DNA from: Dasania phycosphaerae
Lineage (GTDB): Bacteria; Pseudomonadota; Gammaproteobacteria; Pseudomonadales; Dasaniaceae
Direction of reading: 5' to 3'
Length of the DNA: 64,000 nucleotides
NCBI RefSeq assembly: GCF_026891035.1
Contig: NZ_JAPTGG010000006.1
Coordinates: forward strand, 186,001-250,000
Shown piece after piece: positions 56,444 to 64,000 of this stretch (positions are counted from its first letter, which is position 1; each line of letters opens with the position of its first letter). Position numbers and translations under genes: made by a program. A model generated the notes under the pieces. That model made no database searches, was not told the DNA's origin, and saw nothing but the letters and a program-made list of their open reading frames with translations.

Positions 56444-59047
56444 ATGGATAAAGCCGTTGCTGGTAAGCCCCTAGCAAGTTACGCCTGTGCGTTGCTATGG
56501 CTGTGTTGCGCCTTTTTTTCTAGTTCGGTTATGGCTGACGCTTTAGTTAACGCTATCGACACCTCCCCAGCCAAGCCTAAAGCTTCGATAAAATCTTTTA
56601 ACTTGCCTGCGCAATCACTAGCGACTGCGCTATTAGCTTTTTCCAAGCAGGCCGGTGTGCAGCTAATACTTCCGCAAGCGGCTATGCCTGAGCATAGTAC
56701 GGTGACTTATGAGGGGGATTACCCGCCGTTGCAGTTGCTGGCGCAGTTGTTAGAGGGTAGTGGCCTAAGCTATGAGCTTAGCGGTGAGCATACGGTGGTG
56801 ATACAGGCTATCGCCCAGCCCAGTACTGAGCAAATGGCGCAGCCTATAGAAGAGATATTAGTTACCGCCCGCAAACGCCGGCAGCGGCCAGAGCAGGTGA
56901 GTGTGGCCCTTAGCGTATTTGATGGCGGCGCTATTACCAACTTGGGTATAGCCAACCCCGAGCGCTTGGCGGCACAAGTACCTTCCATGACGGTTAAAAG
57001 CCCCTATGCCACCAGCAATCCCGTATTTACTATACGCGGCATAGGCTATAACAGCTTTACCTCCAATATGAGCAGCACCATAGGCTTTTATGTGGATGAC
57101 CTTTACCTCAATAGCAGCAGCCTATTAAGTTTTGACCTATACGACATAGAGCGGGTAGAGGTATTGCGCGGGCCACAGGGTACGCTGTTTGGGCGCAATA
57201 CCTTGGGTGGTGCCATAGGGGTGGTAACACGCAAGCCCAGGCAGACCTTTGATGGCTACCTGCGAGTGGATAAAGGCAACTACCAATACACCGCGCTGCA
57301 GGGGGCCGTAGGTGGTGGTTTGACTGAGCAGCTGGCGGGGCGTTTTTCGTTTAATAGCCGCCGCCAGCAGCAGGGCTTTTATGAAAATAGCCTCAATGGC
57401 CGCAACCACGGTGAGGTGGATATTAACTCTTGGCGGGCGTCCCTGCTGTGGGCACCCGATGAAAAGCTCAGCGTTTATGCCAAGGTCTACGCCTTAAAAG
57501 ATCGATCCGAGCAGTGGCATTACGATGTGCTGGGTACCCGTGACCCCAATCAGCCTAGCCAATCGCCACTATTGGGCGAGGTGTACGAGCAGCCCTGCCA
57601 AGCTTGGTTGCAGGACGATTTAGCGGGCTTGCAGCAATCCTGCGTCAATATCAAAGGCTATCAAGATACGGATGGTGACCCTTATAAGGGGCGCTTTAGC
57701 CTGGACCCCATAGTAGAGTCCGATACCCGTGGTGGCGTGCTGCAGGTGAACTGGCAGCTGCCCTTTGCCGAGCTGCAATCTATCACCGGTTATCAGGACT
57801 TTGAAAAGCTATTGGAGGAGGAGTTTGACGCCTCACCGCTGTTGCTGGGCGACAATATACTCAATGATGATATAGGTATTTATTCACAGGAGCTGCGCCT
57901 GGTTTCGCAAAGCGATAGCGCCTTTGAGTGGATAGTGGGGGCCATATACAGCGATGAAGATATCGCCGCCTCGGTGCTTACCTCAGGCCGTGATCGCTGG
58001 GGCACCGATATACTGGTGGACTACCGGCAAAAAACCATTAACCAAGCGCTGTTTAGTCATGTTGAATGGAGCCTAAACTCGCGCTGGCGGGCGCTGGCGG
58101 GGCTGCGTTACAGCCACGATCAAATAGATTTTAAGGGTACTACCCAAAACCTAGACCCATACAATAATGGCACGGTAGAAGTGCTTACCGTGCCGGTAGC
58201 GCCGGGGGTGGTAACGGCCACCGACAACAGCATTAGCTACGGCTCTTGGTCGGGTAAGTTGGGTTTGGATTATCAGGCCAGCGACCACTGGCTGTGGTAT
58301 GGCAATATCAGCCAAGCCTATAAAAGCGGCGGTTTTACCGGTTATTGGGTGATATTGCCAGAAGACGGCGAGCCCTATGATGAAGAGACCCTAACCGCCT
58401 ATGAGCTAGGCCTTAAATGGCAGTTGCCTGCCTGGCATATGGTGGCCAGTGCAGCCTTGTATTACTACGACTACCGCGACTTACAGCAAGTTTCCTCAAC
58501 AGCGGCAGGCACGTTTTTAATCTCTAATGCTGGCGATATACGCTCTCGCGGTTTAGAGGGGGAGCTGAACTGGCAGCCCAGTAGCCGAGTCAATATGGTG
58601 TTGGGGGCCAGTTATATAGATGCGACCTATTACGATACCCAGAACAGCGAGCTGCAGCAGGCCGATACTCGCGGCGAAGGCCTGCAAGACTTAACCGGCA
58701 ATGTCCCGGTCAATACCCCGGAATGGGCCATGAATATCGCCCTAGATTATCGGCTGCCCTTGGATCACGGCCTGTCGCTGACCTTCTCTACCGATGCGGC
58801 CTACCAAAGCAAGGTTTATTTAGCCTTGGACAATTTAGAGGTTAAAAGCCAAGAGGCCTACTGGATATATAACGGCAGCATAGTGCTGGCGGGGCCAGAG
58901 GAGCATTGGCAGCTATCCCTGTGGGGCCGCAATTTAGCCGATAAAACGTATCATACCGAGGCCTTTTCCTCGAAAAGTTCAGGTTTATTAATGCGGGTGG
59001 TTGCACCGCCCAGGAGCTATGGTGTGGCCCTGAGTTACCAATGGTAG
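56444..59047 (+). CDS. TonB-dependent receptor with STN signalling domain
   Basis: An 867-residue transducer-type receptor. A signal peptide (ACALLWLCCAFFSSSVMADA) is followed by the STN (secretin/TonB) domain at about residues 45-115 (FNLPAQSLATALLAFSKQAG), the TonB box (EEILVTARKRR), the plug (VEVLRGPQGTLFGRNTLGGA) and a barrel ending in ALSYQW with a C-terminal aromatic. The ATG at 56444 is preferred to a TTG two codons earlier. With the sigma and FecR genes before it, this is a complete cell-surface signalling trio. No Fur box is visible upstream, so the ligand need not be an iron chelate. Confidence 0.94.
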   Translation: MDKAVAGKPLASYACALLWLCCAFFSSSVMADALVNAIDTSPAKPKASIKSFNLPAQSLATALLAFSKQAGVQLILPQAAMPEHSTVTYEGDYPPLQLLAQLLEGSGLSYELSGEHTVVIQAIAQPSTEQMAQPIEEILVTARKRRQRPEQVSVALSVFDGGAITNLGIANPERLAAQVPSMTVKSPYATSNPVFTIRGIGYNSFTSNMSSTIGFYVDDLYLNSSSLLSFDLYDIERVEVLRGPQGTLFGRNTLGGAIGVVTRKPRQTFDGYLRVDKGNYQYTALQGAVGGGLTEQLAGRFSFNSRRQQQGFYENSLNGRNHGEVDINSWRASLLWAPDEKLSVYAKVYALKDRSEQWHYDVLGTRDPNQPSQSPLLGEVYEQPCQAWLQDDLAGLQQSCVNIKGYQDTDGDPYKGRFSLDPIVESDTRGGVLQVNWQLPFAELQSITGYQDFEKLLEEEFDASPLLLGDNILNDDIGIYSQELRLVSQSDSAFEWIVGAIYSDEDIAASVLTSGRDRWGTDILVDYRQKTINQALFSHVEWSLNSRWRALAGLRYSHDQIDFKGTTQNLDPYNNGTVEVLTVPVAPGVVTATDNSISYGSWSGKLGLDYQASDHWLWYGNISQAYKSGGFTGYWVILPEDGEPYDEETLTAYELGLKWQLPAWHMVASAALYYYDYRDLQQVSSTAAGTFLISNAGDIRSRGLEGELNWQPSSRVNMVLGASYIDATYYDTQNSELQQADTRGEGLQDLTGNVPVNTPEWAMNIALDYRLPLDHGLSLTFSTDAAYQSKVYLALDNLEVKSQEAYWIYNGSIVLAGPEEHWQLSLWGRNLADKTYHTEAFSSKSSGLLMRVVAPPRSYGVALSYQW

Positions 59048-59250
59048 GTATTTGAAATAATTCATTTTTCTATATTAAACAATAGCAACTGCTTATATTT
59101 TTTGCGGCGCTAGTGCAGGCCTTGCCATGGCCATCCATCTTAAAATCTAGACTTTTTTTCATTTTTTTATTCACAAATCGAAAAGCCTGTTCGTCTTAGG
59201 GTTAAGTAGCAAGTTTATCTTTGTGAATAATAATGAGGAGATGTTAGCCC

Positions 59251-61617
59251 ATGCTTAAGCAGCAGCAATTCAAGAAAAAAGCGCTCAGTTTATTAATACC
59301 TGTAGTGTCTATGTCGGCCCCCAGCCTAGTACAGGCGCAAGGCTCAGTTTTGCAGTTAGAGGAAATGGTTATTACCTCTAGCCGCCGCGACTCTACCGTG
59401 ATGGATATCCCATCTAACATCAGCGCGGTAGGTGGCGAAGCTTTAGAGAAAGCAGGCATCACTGACTTTTCTAAATTAACTCGTAATATCCCCGGACTTT
59501 CTTTTAGCGACACTGGCCCGCGTAACAACGGTATTAGTGGCGGCTTAATTATGCGCGGCATGAACGCGCAAGCGGGCGGCTTTGAAGATTTTTATCGCTC
59601 TTCTGACCCAGCGGTTTCTACCTACATAGGTGAAACACCTTTATTCGTAAACTTAAACATGCGCGATATAAACCGCGTAGAAGTGTTGCGTGGCCCACAG
59701 GGTACTTTATACGGCTCTGGTTCTTTGGGTGGCACCGTGCGCTACATACAAAACAAGCCCAGCATGGAAGCTTTTGAAGCGCATGTGTCGGCTAAAGTGG
59801 CGCAAACTTCAGGTGCCGGTGATATCAATACCGATACCGAGTTTATGATTAACCTGCCTATCTCTGACAACATGGCAGTACGCGCCGTGGGTGCCTATGT
59901 GGATAACAGCGGTTTTATCGACGCCAACCGATTAGAGGGCCTAGATGCTAACGGCCAACCTACTGGCGTGTTAAGCAGCAAAAAAGATATTAACGGCAAC
60001 ACCGTTGAATATGCCCGTTTAGGTTTTGTGTGGGATATTAGCGACAGCGTAGGTTTAGAGTTTAACCACCAAATTCAATCCGATGATGTCGATGGCCGCC
60101 AAGCCTATTCCGCTAGCGAAGGCGATTTTGTTTCGGGTGTTAAACGCCTAGAGCCTTTTAGCCGCGATGTGCGTATTAGCTCTTTAGATATACAGGCCGA
60201 TGTGGGTTTTGCCACGGTTTCGTCTTCTAGCTCTTACTATCGCAACGAAGCTGAAAGTACTTACGACCAGAGCTACAACTATGCAGCGCAAGGTTTTTGG
60301 GCCTACTACGATGGCGTACCCAGAAACTTTGTTACCGGCGTGAAAGAATTTGAAACCGATGCCTTTGTACAAGAAGTACGTTTAGTGTCTAACACGGAAA
60401 GTGATTTTGATTGGGTAGTGGGTGCTTATTACTCTTCCTGGAATGGTTCGGCAGATGCCGCTGATTATATACATGGCATAGATAATTTTTACGCCATTAC
60501 CAATCCGCAAGCGCCAGACTTGGGTTACACCAATATTCAAAAAGACAACTTTAAAGATAAGGCCGTTTTTGGTGAGTTGACTTACCACGTTACCGAAGCT
60601 TGGCAAATGACCTTTGGTGCGCGCTTCTTCGATCAAACCTTTGAAAGTAGCCAGACTATTACCCTACCTCCCTGTGGTGTGTTCTGTGGCGAAGGCCCCA
60701 CCGGTTTGAGTGGTGGTACCGCTGAGCAAGATTTTGAAGATGAAATCTTTAAATTTAACACCTCTTATGATTTCTCAGAAACCATGATGGTGTTTATGAC
60801 TTGGGCCGAAGGTTTCCGCCACGGTGGCTCTAACGGTCTACCTATTGATGACCCCAACACCGTAGCCGTAGAGGGTGGTATATTTGCCAACCATGCCAGC
60901 CTAATGACTTTTGATGCGGATAAGGCAACTAACCTAGAAGTGGGTTTTAAAGGCCGTTTCTTTGATAATCATTTAGAAATGTCGGGTGCTATATTCACTA
61001 TAGACTGGGACGACAACCAAGTGCTGCAGCGCGCGCAGGGCGGTTTCCCCATAGTGTATAACTTGGGTGAGTCGAAAACGACTGGCTTAGAGTTAGAGAT
61101 AAAATCGCACTTTACTGAAAACCTATCGTTGTCATTAGGCTATGCTTATGTAAACGCTGAAACCTCTAAAGATTTCTCAGGTTTACCTGATAGAGCTGGT
61201 AACCCCACTTTAATCATAGAGAAGGGCTCTGAGCTGCCTGGTGTTCCCAAAAGCACCTTTACGGCTGCCTTAGACTATTCGTATATGATGGACAACGGGG
61301 TGGAGCTGGCTTATCGTTTAGGCGGTTTTTACAAAGACAGCTTTGGTACCGACTTTAACAAAAGCAGTATTTACTATGATGAGGTAGATTCGCAGGTCAT
61401 TATTGATACCTCACTAGTTGCTTATGTAGATCAGTGGCAGTTTACGCTTTCTGTTGATAACCTGTTCGACTCAGACGACTCGACTTTAGAGTTGGGTAAC
61501 GCCTTCTACCAGCAGTATGCAGGCCAACCCGATGCCACTGGTCGTAACCAGGCGGGTGATGCCAGCTATGTGGTACGCCCACGTACGGTTGGTGTAGGTG
61601 TGAAATACACCTTCTAA
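59251..61617 (+). CDS. TonB-dependent receptor
   Basis: A 788-residue receptor with signal peptide (ALSLLIPVVSMSAPSLVQAQ), TonB box (LEEMVITSSRRDSTVMD), plug (VEVLRGPQGTLYGSGSLGGT, VRYIQNKPSMEAF) and a full barrel ending in GVGVKYTF with a C-terminal phenylalanine. It lacks an STN domain, unlike its upstream neighbour. Codons are more biased (AAC, GGC, TTA mix) than in the genes before it, which hints at high expression. GAGGAG lies upstream of the start. It is followed by a strong hairpin and then the YjiH-like gate protein; co-regulation with either is possible. Confidence 0.94.
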   Translation: MLKQQQFKKKALSLLIPVVSMSAPSLVQAQGSVLQLEEMVITSSRRDSTVMDIPSNISAVGGEALEKAGITDFSKLTRNIPGLSFSDTGPRNNGISGGLIMRGMNAQAGGFEDFYRSSDPAVSTYIGETPLFVNLNMRDINRVEVLRGPQGTLYGSGSLGGTVRYIQNKPSMEAFEAHVSAKVAQTSGAGDINTDTEFMINLPISDNMAVRAVGAYVDNSGFIDANRLEGLDANGQPTGVLSSKKDINGNTVEYARLGFVWDISDSVGLEFNHQIQSDDVDGRQAYSASEGDFVSGVKRLEPFSRDVRISSLDIQADVGFATVSSSSSYYRNEAESTYDQSYNYAAQGFWAYYDGVPRNFVTGVKEFETDAFVQEVRLVSNTESDFDWVVGAYYSSWNGSADAADYIHGIDNFYAITNPQAPDLGYTNIQKDNFKDKAVFGELTYHVTEAWQMTFGARFFDQTFESSQTITLPPCGVFCGEGPTGLSGGTAEQDFEDEIFKFNTSYDFSETMMVFMTWAEGFRHGGSNGLPIDDPNTVAVEGGIFANHASLMTFDADKATNLEVGFKGRFFDNHLEMSGAIFTIDWDDNQVLQRAQGGFPIVYNLGESKTTGLELEIKSHFTENLSLSLGYAYVNAETSKDFSGLPDRAGNPTLIIEKGSELPGVPKSTFTAALDYSYMMDNGVELAYRLGGFYKDSFGTDFNKSSIYYDEVDSQVIIDTSLVAYVDQWQFTLSVDNLFDSDDSTLELGNAFYQQYAGQPDATGRNQAGDASYVVRPRTVGVGVKYTF

Positions 61618-61631
61618 ACATTGCTAGTATT

Positions 61632-61669
61632 AATAAACAATAAGGGCTGTAAGGCCCTTATTGTTTATT
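61632..61669 (+). terminator. Long hairpin after the second TonB receptor
   Basis: A perfect sixteen-pair stem (AATAAACAATAAGGGC with GCCCTTATTGTTTATT) with a six-base loop begins 14 bases after the stop codon. The right arm is T-rich. This should terminate much of the receptor transcript before the YjiH-like gene. Confidence 0.88.
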
Positions 61670-61739
61670 GAGTCCGTATGAATTTTATTACCAAGTTTTT
61701 TACAAACCTGGTTAAGTATAAAAAAGAAAGTGAGTAAGC

Positions 61740-63116
61740 ATGAATGATCAGGTGGTAAATTCTGCACAAAACAGTGAGCACTGGACGCGTGCTAATTTTT
61801 TAAAGTTTCTTATCCCCTCGCTATTAGGCGTGGGTTTATTTTTGGTGCCGGTAGAATTTAACGGCAAGATGACCGTATTGCTGGGCATGATGGCCGAGTT
61901 GCTAAAAGCTGCTGTGGGCAGCTCTATGGCGCACTTAACCACCTTTGTATTTGTGACTTCCGCGGTATTGTCATTGTTTTACAGCTTGGCTTCTGAGTCA
62001 TGGACACGCCGAACTCCCGCCTTGGCGGAAATGTTTCAAACTACCCCTATCTGGTTAATCCTGCGGGTTGTGGGTGGTGTTTTCAGTACCATGACCTTAT
62101 TGCAATATGGCCCAGAGTGGGTGATAGGCAAATCTACCGGCGTAACCGCCTTTGTTGATGTGGCCGGTATTATTTTCTGTTTAATAGGTATAGGTTGCCT
62201 GTTGCTTCCTTTGTTAACGGATTACGGCTTTTTAGAGTTTGCCGGCACCATGTTGCGCAAGGTGTTTCAAAAAGTGTTTGGCCTGCCGGGCCGTTCAACT
62301 ATAGATGCGCTGGCCTCGTGGGTGGGCTCGTCCAGTATTGCGGTGTTGGTGACTATACGGCAATACGAAACCGGTTTTTACTCCATGCGTGAGGCCTCGG
62401 TAATCGCTACTAATTTCTCGGTGGTGTCGGTGCCTTTTGTGGTGCTCACCGCGCAAGTGGCGGGTGTGTCGGAATACTTTTTTCAACTCTACGGCGCCAT
62501 GGTGTTGATAGGCGTAATATGCGCCATAGTCACACCTAAACTGCCACCGCTGTCGCGTATCCCCGATGAGTATTACCCGCCGGTAGGTAAGCAAATCAAA
62601 GAAGCTGCCGATGATGGCCGCTCTTTAGGTAGCTGGGCTATAGAGCAGGCATTGGCGCGCGCTTCGAAAGCGCCATCTATTGTTAAAATGCTTAAAAGCG
62701 GTTTTCATAGTTTGTTGGATTTATTTTTTACCATGATGCCCGCCGCTATGGCGATAGAGTTTTTGGCCTTGGCAACTTATGAATACACCACTATTTTCCA
62801 CTTTATCACCACCCCGTTAGTGCCTATTTTAGAATTGTTACAAATCCCTGAGGCACACGCTGCAGCTCCCGGTGTAGTGGTGGGCTTATTGGATCAGTTT
62901 GTACCGGCGATTATTGCTGGCGGTATCGATAACCCGATTACCAGTTTTGTATTGGCGGGCTTATCGGTAACTCAGTTAATTTTCTTTGCTGAATCAGCCA
63001 TTCTGATTATGCGTTCAAAAATTCCCCTAAGCGTACCTCAGCTAATCGCTATTTTTGCTTTGCGTACCACTATAGCGCTGCCTATCTTAACGGTGATTGC
63101 GCATATTATGTTTTAA
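61740..63116 (+). CDS. YjiH-like nucleoside-recognition (gate) membrane protein
   Basis: A 458-residue inner-membrane protein with about ten helices. It has the gate-domain pattern in both halves (FLIPSLLGVGLFLVPVEFNG; LASWVGSSSIAVLVTIRQYE; GLLDQFVPAIIAGGIDNPIT), as in E. coli YjiH. A soluble loop of about 60 residues (PPLSRIPDEYYPPVGKQIKE) separates them. The physiological substrate is unknown. Position behind a TonB receptor suggests the pair could move the same compound across outer and inner membranes; that is inference. Confidence 0.85.
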   Translation: MNDQVVNSAQNSEHWTRANFLKFLIPSLLGVGLFLVPVEFNGKMTVLLGMMAELLKAAVGSSMAHLTTFVFVTSAVLSLFYSLASESWTRRTPALAEMFQTTPIWLILRVVGGVFSTMTLLQYGPEWVIGKSTGVTAFVDVAGIIFCLIGIGCLLLPLLTDYGFLEFAGTMLRKVFQKVFGLPGRSTIDALASWVGSSSIAVLVTIRQYETGFYSMREASVIATNFSVVSVPFVVLTAQVAGVSEYFFQLYGAMVLIGVICAIVTPKLPPLSRIPDEYYPPVGKQIKEAADDGRSLGSWAIEQALARASKAPSIVKMLKSGFHSLLDLFFTMMPAAMAIEFLALATYEYTTIFHFITTPLVPILELLQIPEAHAAAPGVVVGLLDQFVPAIIAGGIDNPITSFVLAGLSVTQLIFFAESAILIMRSKIPLSVPQLIAIFALRTTIALPILTVIAHIMF

Positions 63117-63140
63117 CGCTAGCTCGTTTTAGTTGTTATA

Positions 63141-63177
63141 AAAAAGCCGCTATTTTTTACAAATAGCGGCTTTTTTT
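63141..63177. terminator. Bidirectional terminator after the YjiH-like gene
   Basis: AAAAAGCCGCTATTT and AAATAGCGGCTTTTT form a fifteen-pair stem with a TTTAC loop and extra T after it; A on the left foot would serve the minus strand. It begins 25 bases after the stop codon. Confidence 0.92.
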
Positions 63178-63218
63178 GCAAAGAGCGGGGTGATTATTTA
63201 GTTACATAATTAAAAGTT

Positions 63219-63508
63219 AGCACGATACTAGAAGGCTGAGGCGGGTGCTGTCGCGAAATATAAAAGGGCTGGCCGTGGTAGCGGATGAGACAGCGCAGCG
63301 CCTTAAGGTTCAGTAGCGGACACGGGCGTCTTTTTAGATAAAGAGGGGAGGGGCCAGACCATGTAGCGATGGCACCCGGCTCAGTCATCGGTGTTAGTGA
63401 ATCGTAGTCTTGGCTCAAGTCGCTCTCAACAAAAAAAGCTTGTCTGTTTGCATAGTGAGAAGTTCTTAATTCGGCAATGGCACAAGGTCATTGCTCCATG
63501 ATGGCGGC
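63219..63508. repeat. Long direct repeat, copy 1
   Basis: Three blocks recur in order in copy 2: 63219-63326 (100 of 108 bases identical to 63679-63786), 63348-63382 (35 bases, matching 63794-63828) and 63450-63508 (56 of 59 identical to 63909-63967). The DNA between blocks is unrelated or rearranged. Confidence 0.88.
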
Positions 63509-63678
63509 CTTCCAGGCTGCCTTCACTCCCGCCTGAGCCCGTCTCCCCTGCGGGGAAAACAGCCGGTCTCAGGCGCTCACTCAGCGCTCATCTTTTATAT
63601 TCCGCAATAACCTTCTGTCATTACCTTTCCATCGTAGTAGATCAAGGTAAATATTTTTTGCCGACAATATTAAAAACT

Positions 63679-63967
63679 AGCACGATGCGAGAGGGTTGAG
63701 GCGGGTGCTGTCGCGAAATATAAGAGGGCTGGCCGTGGTAGCGGATGAGACAGCGTAGCGACTTAAGGCTCAGTAGCGGACACGGGTACCCTGGAGGGGC
63801 CAGACCATGTAGCGGCGGCATCCGGCTCGGCACTCGGGATTAGTAACCCGCTGCATTGGCTTAAACTTTTCACAGCAAAACACAAAAATATATAACGCTA
63901 ATCTCGTGGCATAGTGAGAAGTTTTTAACCCGGCAATGGCACAAGGTCATTGCTCCATGATGGCGGC
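63679..63967. repeat. Long direct repeat, copy 2
   Basis: Second copy in the same orientation, 460 bases after the first. It may continue past the window edge, since CTTCACTCC at 63992-64000 also follows the third block in copy 1. Spacer sequence differs from copy 1, so the blocks are conserved while the linkers drift. Confidence 0.85.
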
Positions 63968-64000
63968 GCTGTTCTGCAGGTGGCGGGCTACCTTCACTCC

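Larger units (their letters stand above)
63190..64000. other. Non-coding right end with duplicated blocks
   Basis: No protein gene is supported here. Two imperfect copies of a multi-block unit (63219-63508 and 63679-63967) occupy most of the stretch, and a complex hairpin (GCCTGAG to CTCAGGC, 63531-63584, with inner CCCCTGCGGGG) lies between them. Open frames at 63194-63418 and 63642-63833 on the minus strand match each other only because of the repeat. Confidence 0.7.

Noticed and set aside
63531..63584. Terminator at the right end
   Set aside because: The hairpin is complex and lacks a T-run, and no gene ends next to it.
63194..63833. Two similar minus-strand frames (74 and 63 residues)
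   Set aside because: Their similarity comes from the DNA repeat. Most base differences change the amino acid, so there is no sign of protein-level selection.
1..64000. CRISPR array, tRNA, rRNA, prophage or insertion-sequence genes
   Set aside because: I found no regularly spaced short repeats, no cloverleaf sequences, and no transposase, integrase or phage structural genes.

Overview
The window reads as chromosomal DNA of a free-living, probably marine, Gammaproteobacterium. HtpG, GpsA, PtsP, RimK, SixA, a HopJ-family protein and a guanidinobutyrase very like the Pseudomonas GbuA all point there. A Cellvibrionales/Spongiibacteraceae-type background is my inference from gene style, not something proven here. 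Coding density is high and genes are mostly in short operons. I see no phage, transposase, CRISPR, tRNA or rRNA.

Layout. 1-1871: 5' part of a TonB-dependent receptor on the minus strand behind a near-consensus Fur box. 2.1-14.9 kb: housekeeping and small modules: an SRPBCC/ArsR pair, HopJ-like protein, EamA exporter, htpG with a sigma-32-type promoter, gpsA, sixA, an alpha/beta hydrolase, a PAS-GGDEF diguanylate cyclase, an AEC transporter with an Lrp regulator facing alanine dehydrogenase, and a gate-domain membrane protein. 15.3-23.1 kb: an eight-gene plus-strand run (rimK, AstE-like deacylase, minimal MscS, retropepsin-like protease, GAF-PtsP, glutamate/dicarboxylate symporter, small secreted protein, outer-membrane protein) that ends at a strong terminator. 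It converges with a four-gene minus-strand run (MscS, CNNM/CBS, CorA, MscS; 27.0-23.1 kb). Together these look like a glutamate, osmotic and divalent-ion module and are the main candidate for an under-described system.

27.5-34.8 kb: guanidinobutyrate to GABA to succinate (guanidinobutyrase, aminotransferase, GabD, LysR), then ornithine decarboxylase with a divergent Lrp regulator. A ThDP enzyme resembling 2-ketoarginine decarboxylase lies apart at 52.6-54.2 kb; together they suggest the arginine transaminase route. 34.9-43.0 kb: MFS transporter, AraC regulator, metal-dependent amidohydrolase followed by a His-rich CobW-type GTPase, and a large MASE1-CHASE hybrid kinase. 43.3-48.7 kb: omega-aminotransferase, CoA-acylating aldehyde dehydrogenase and malonyl-CoA decarboxylase with a divergent LysR gene, best read as beta-alanine to malonate semialdehyde to malonyl-CoA to acetyl-CoA. 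54.4-63.1 kb: ECF sigma factor, FecR anti-sigma and STN-type TonB receptor (cell-surface signalling), then a second TonB receptor and a YjiH-like gate protein.

Non-coding islands. A dispersed palindromic repeat occurs at about 12.68, 27.20 and 27.38 kb, always in intergenic DNA. A pair of long direct repeats 460 bp apart occupies the right end (63.2-64.0 kb). All functional calls come from reading motifs by eye; no database search was possible.
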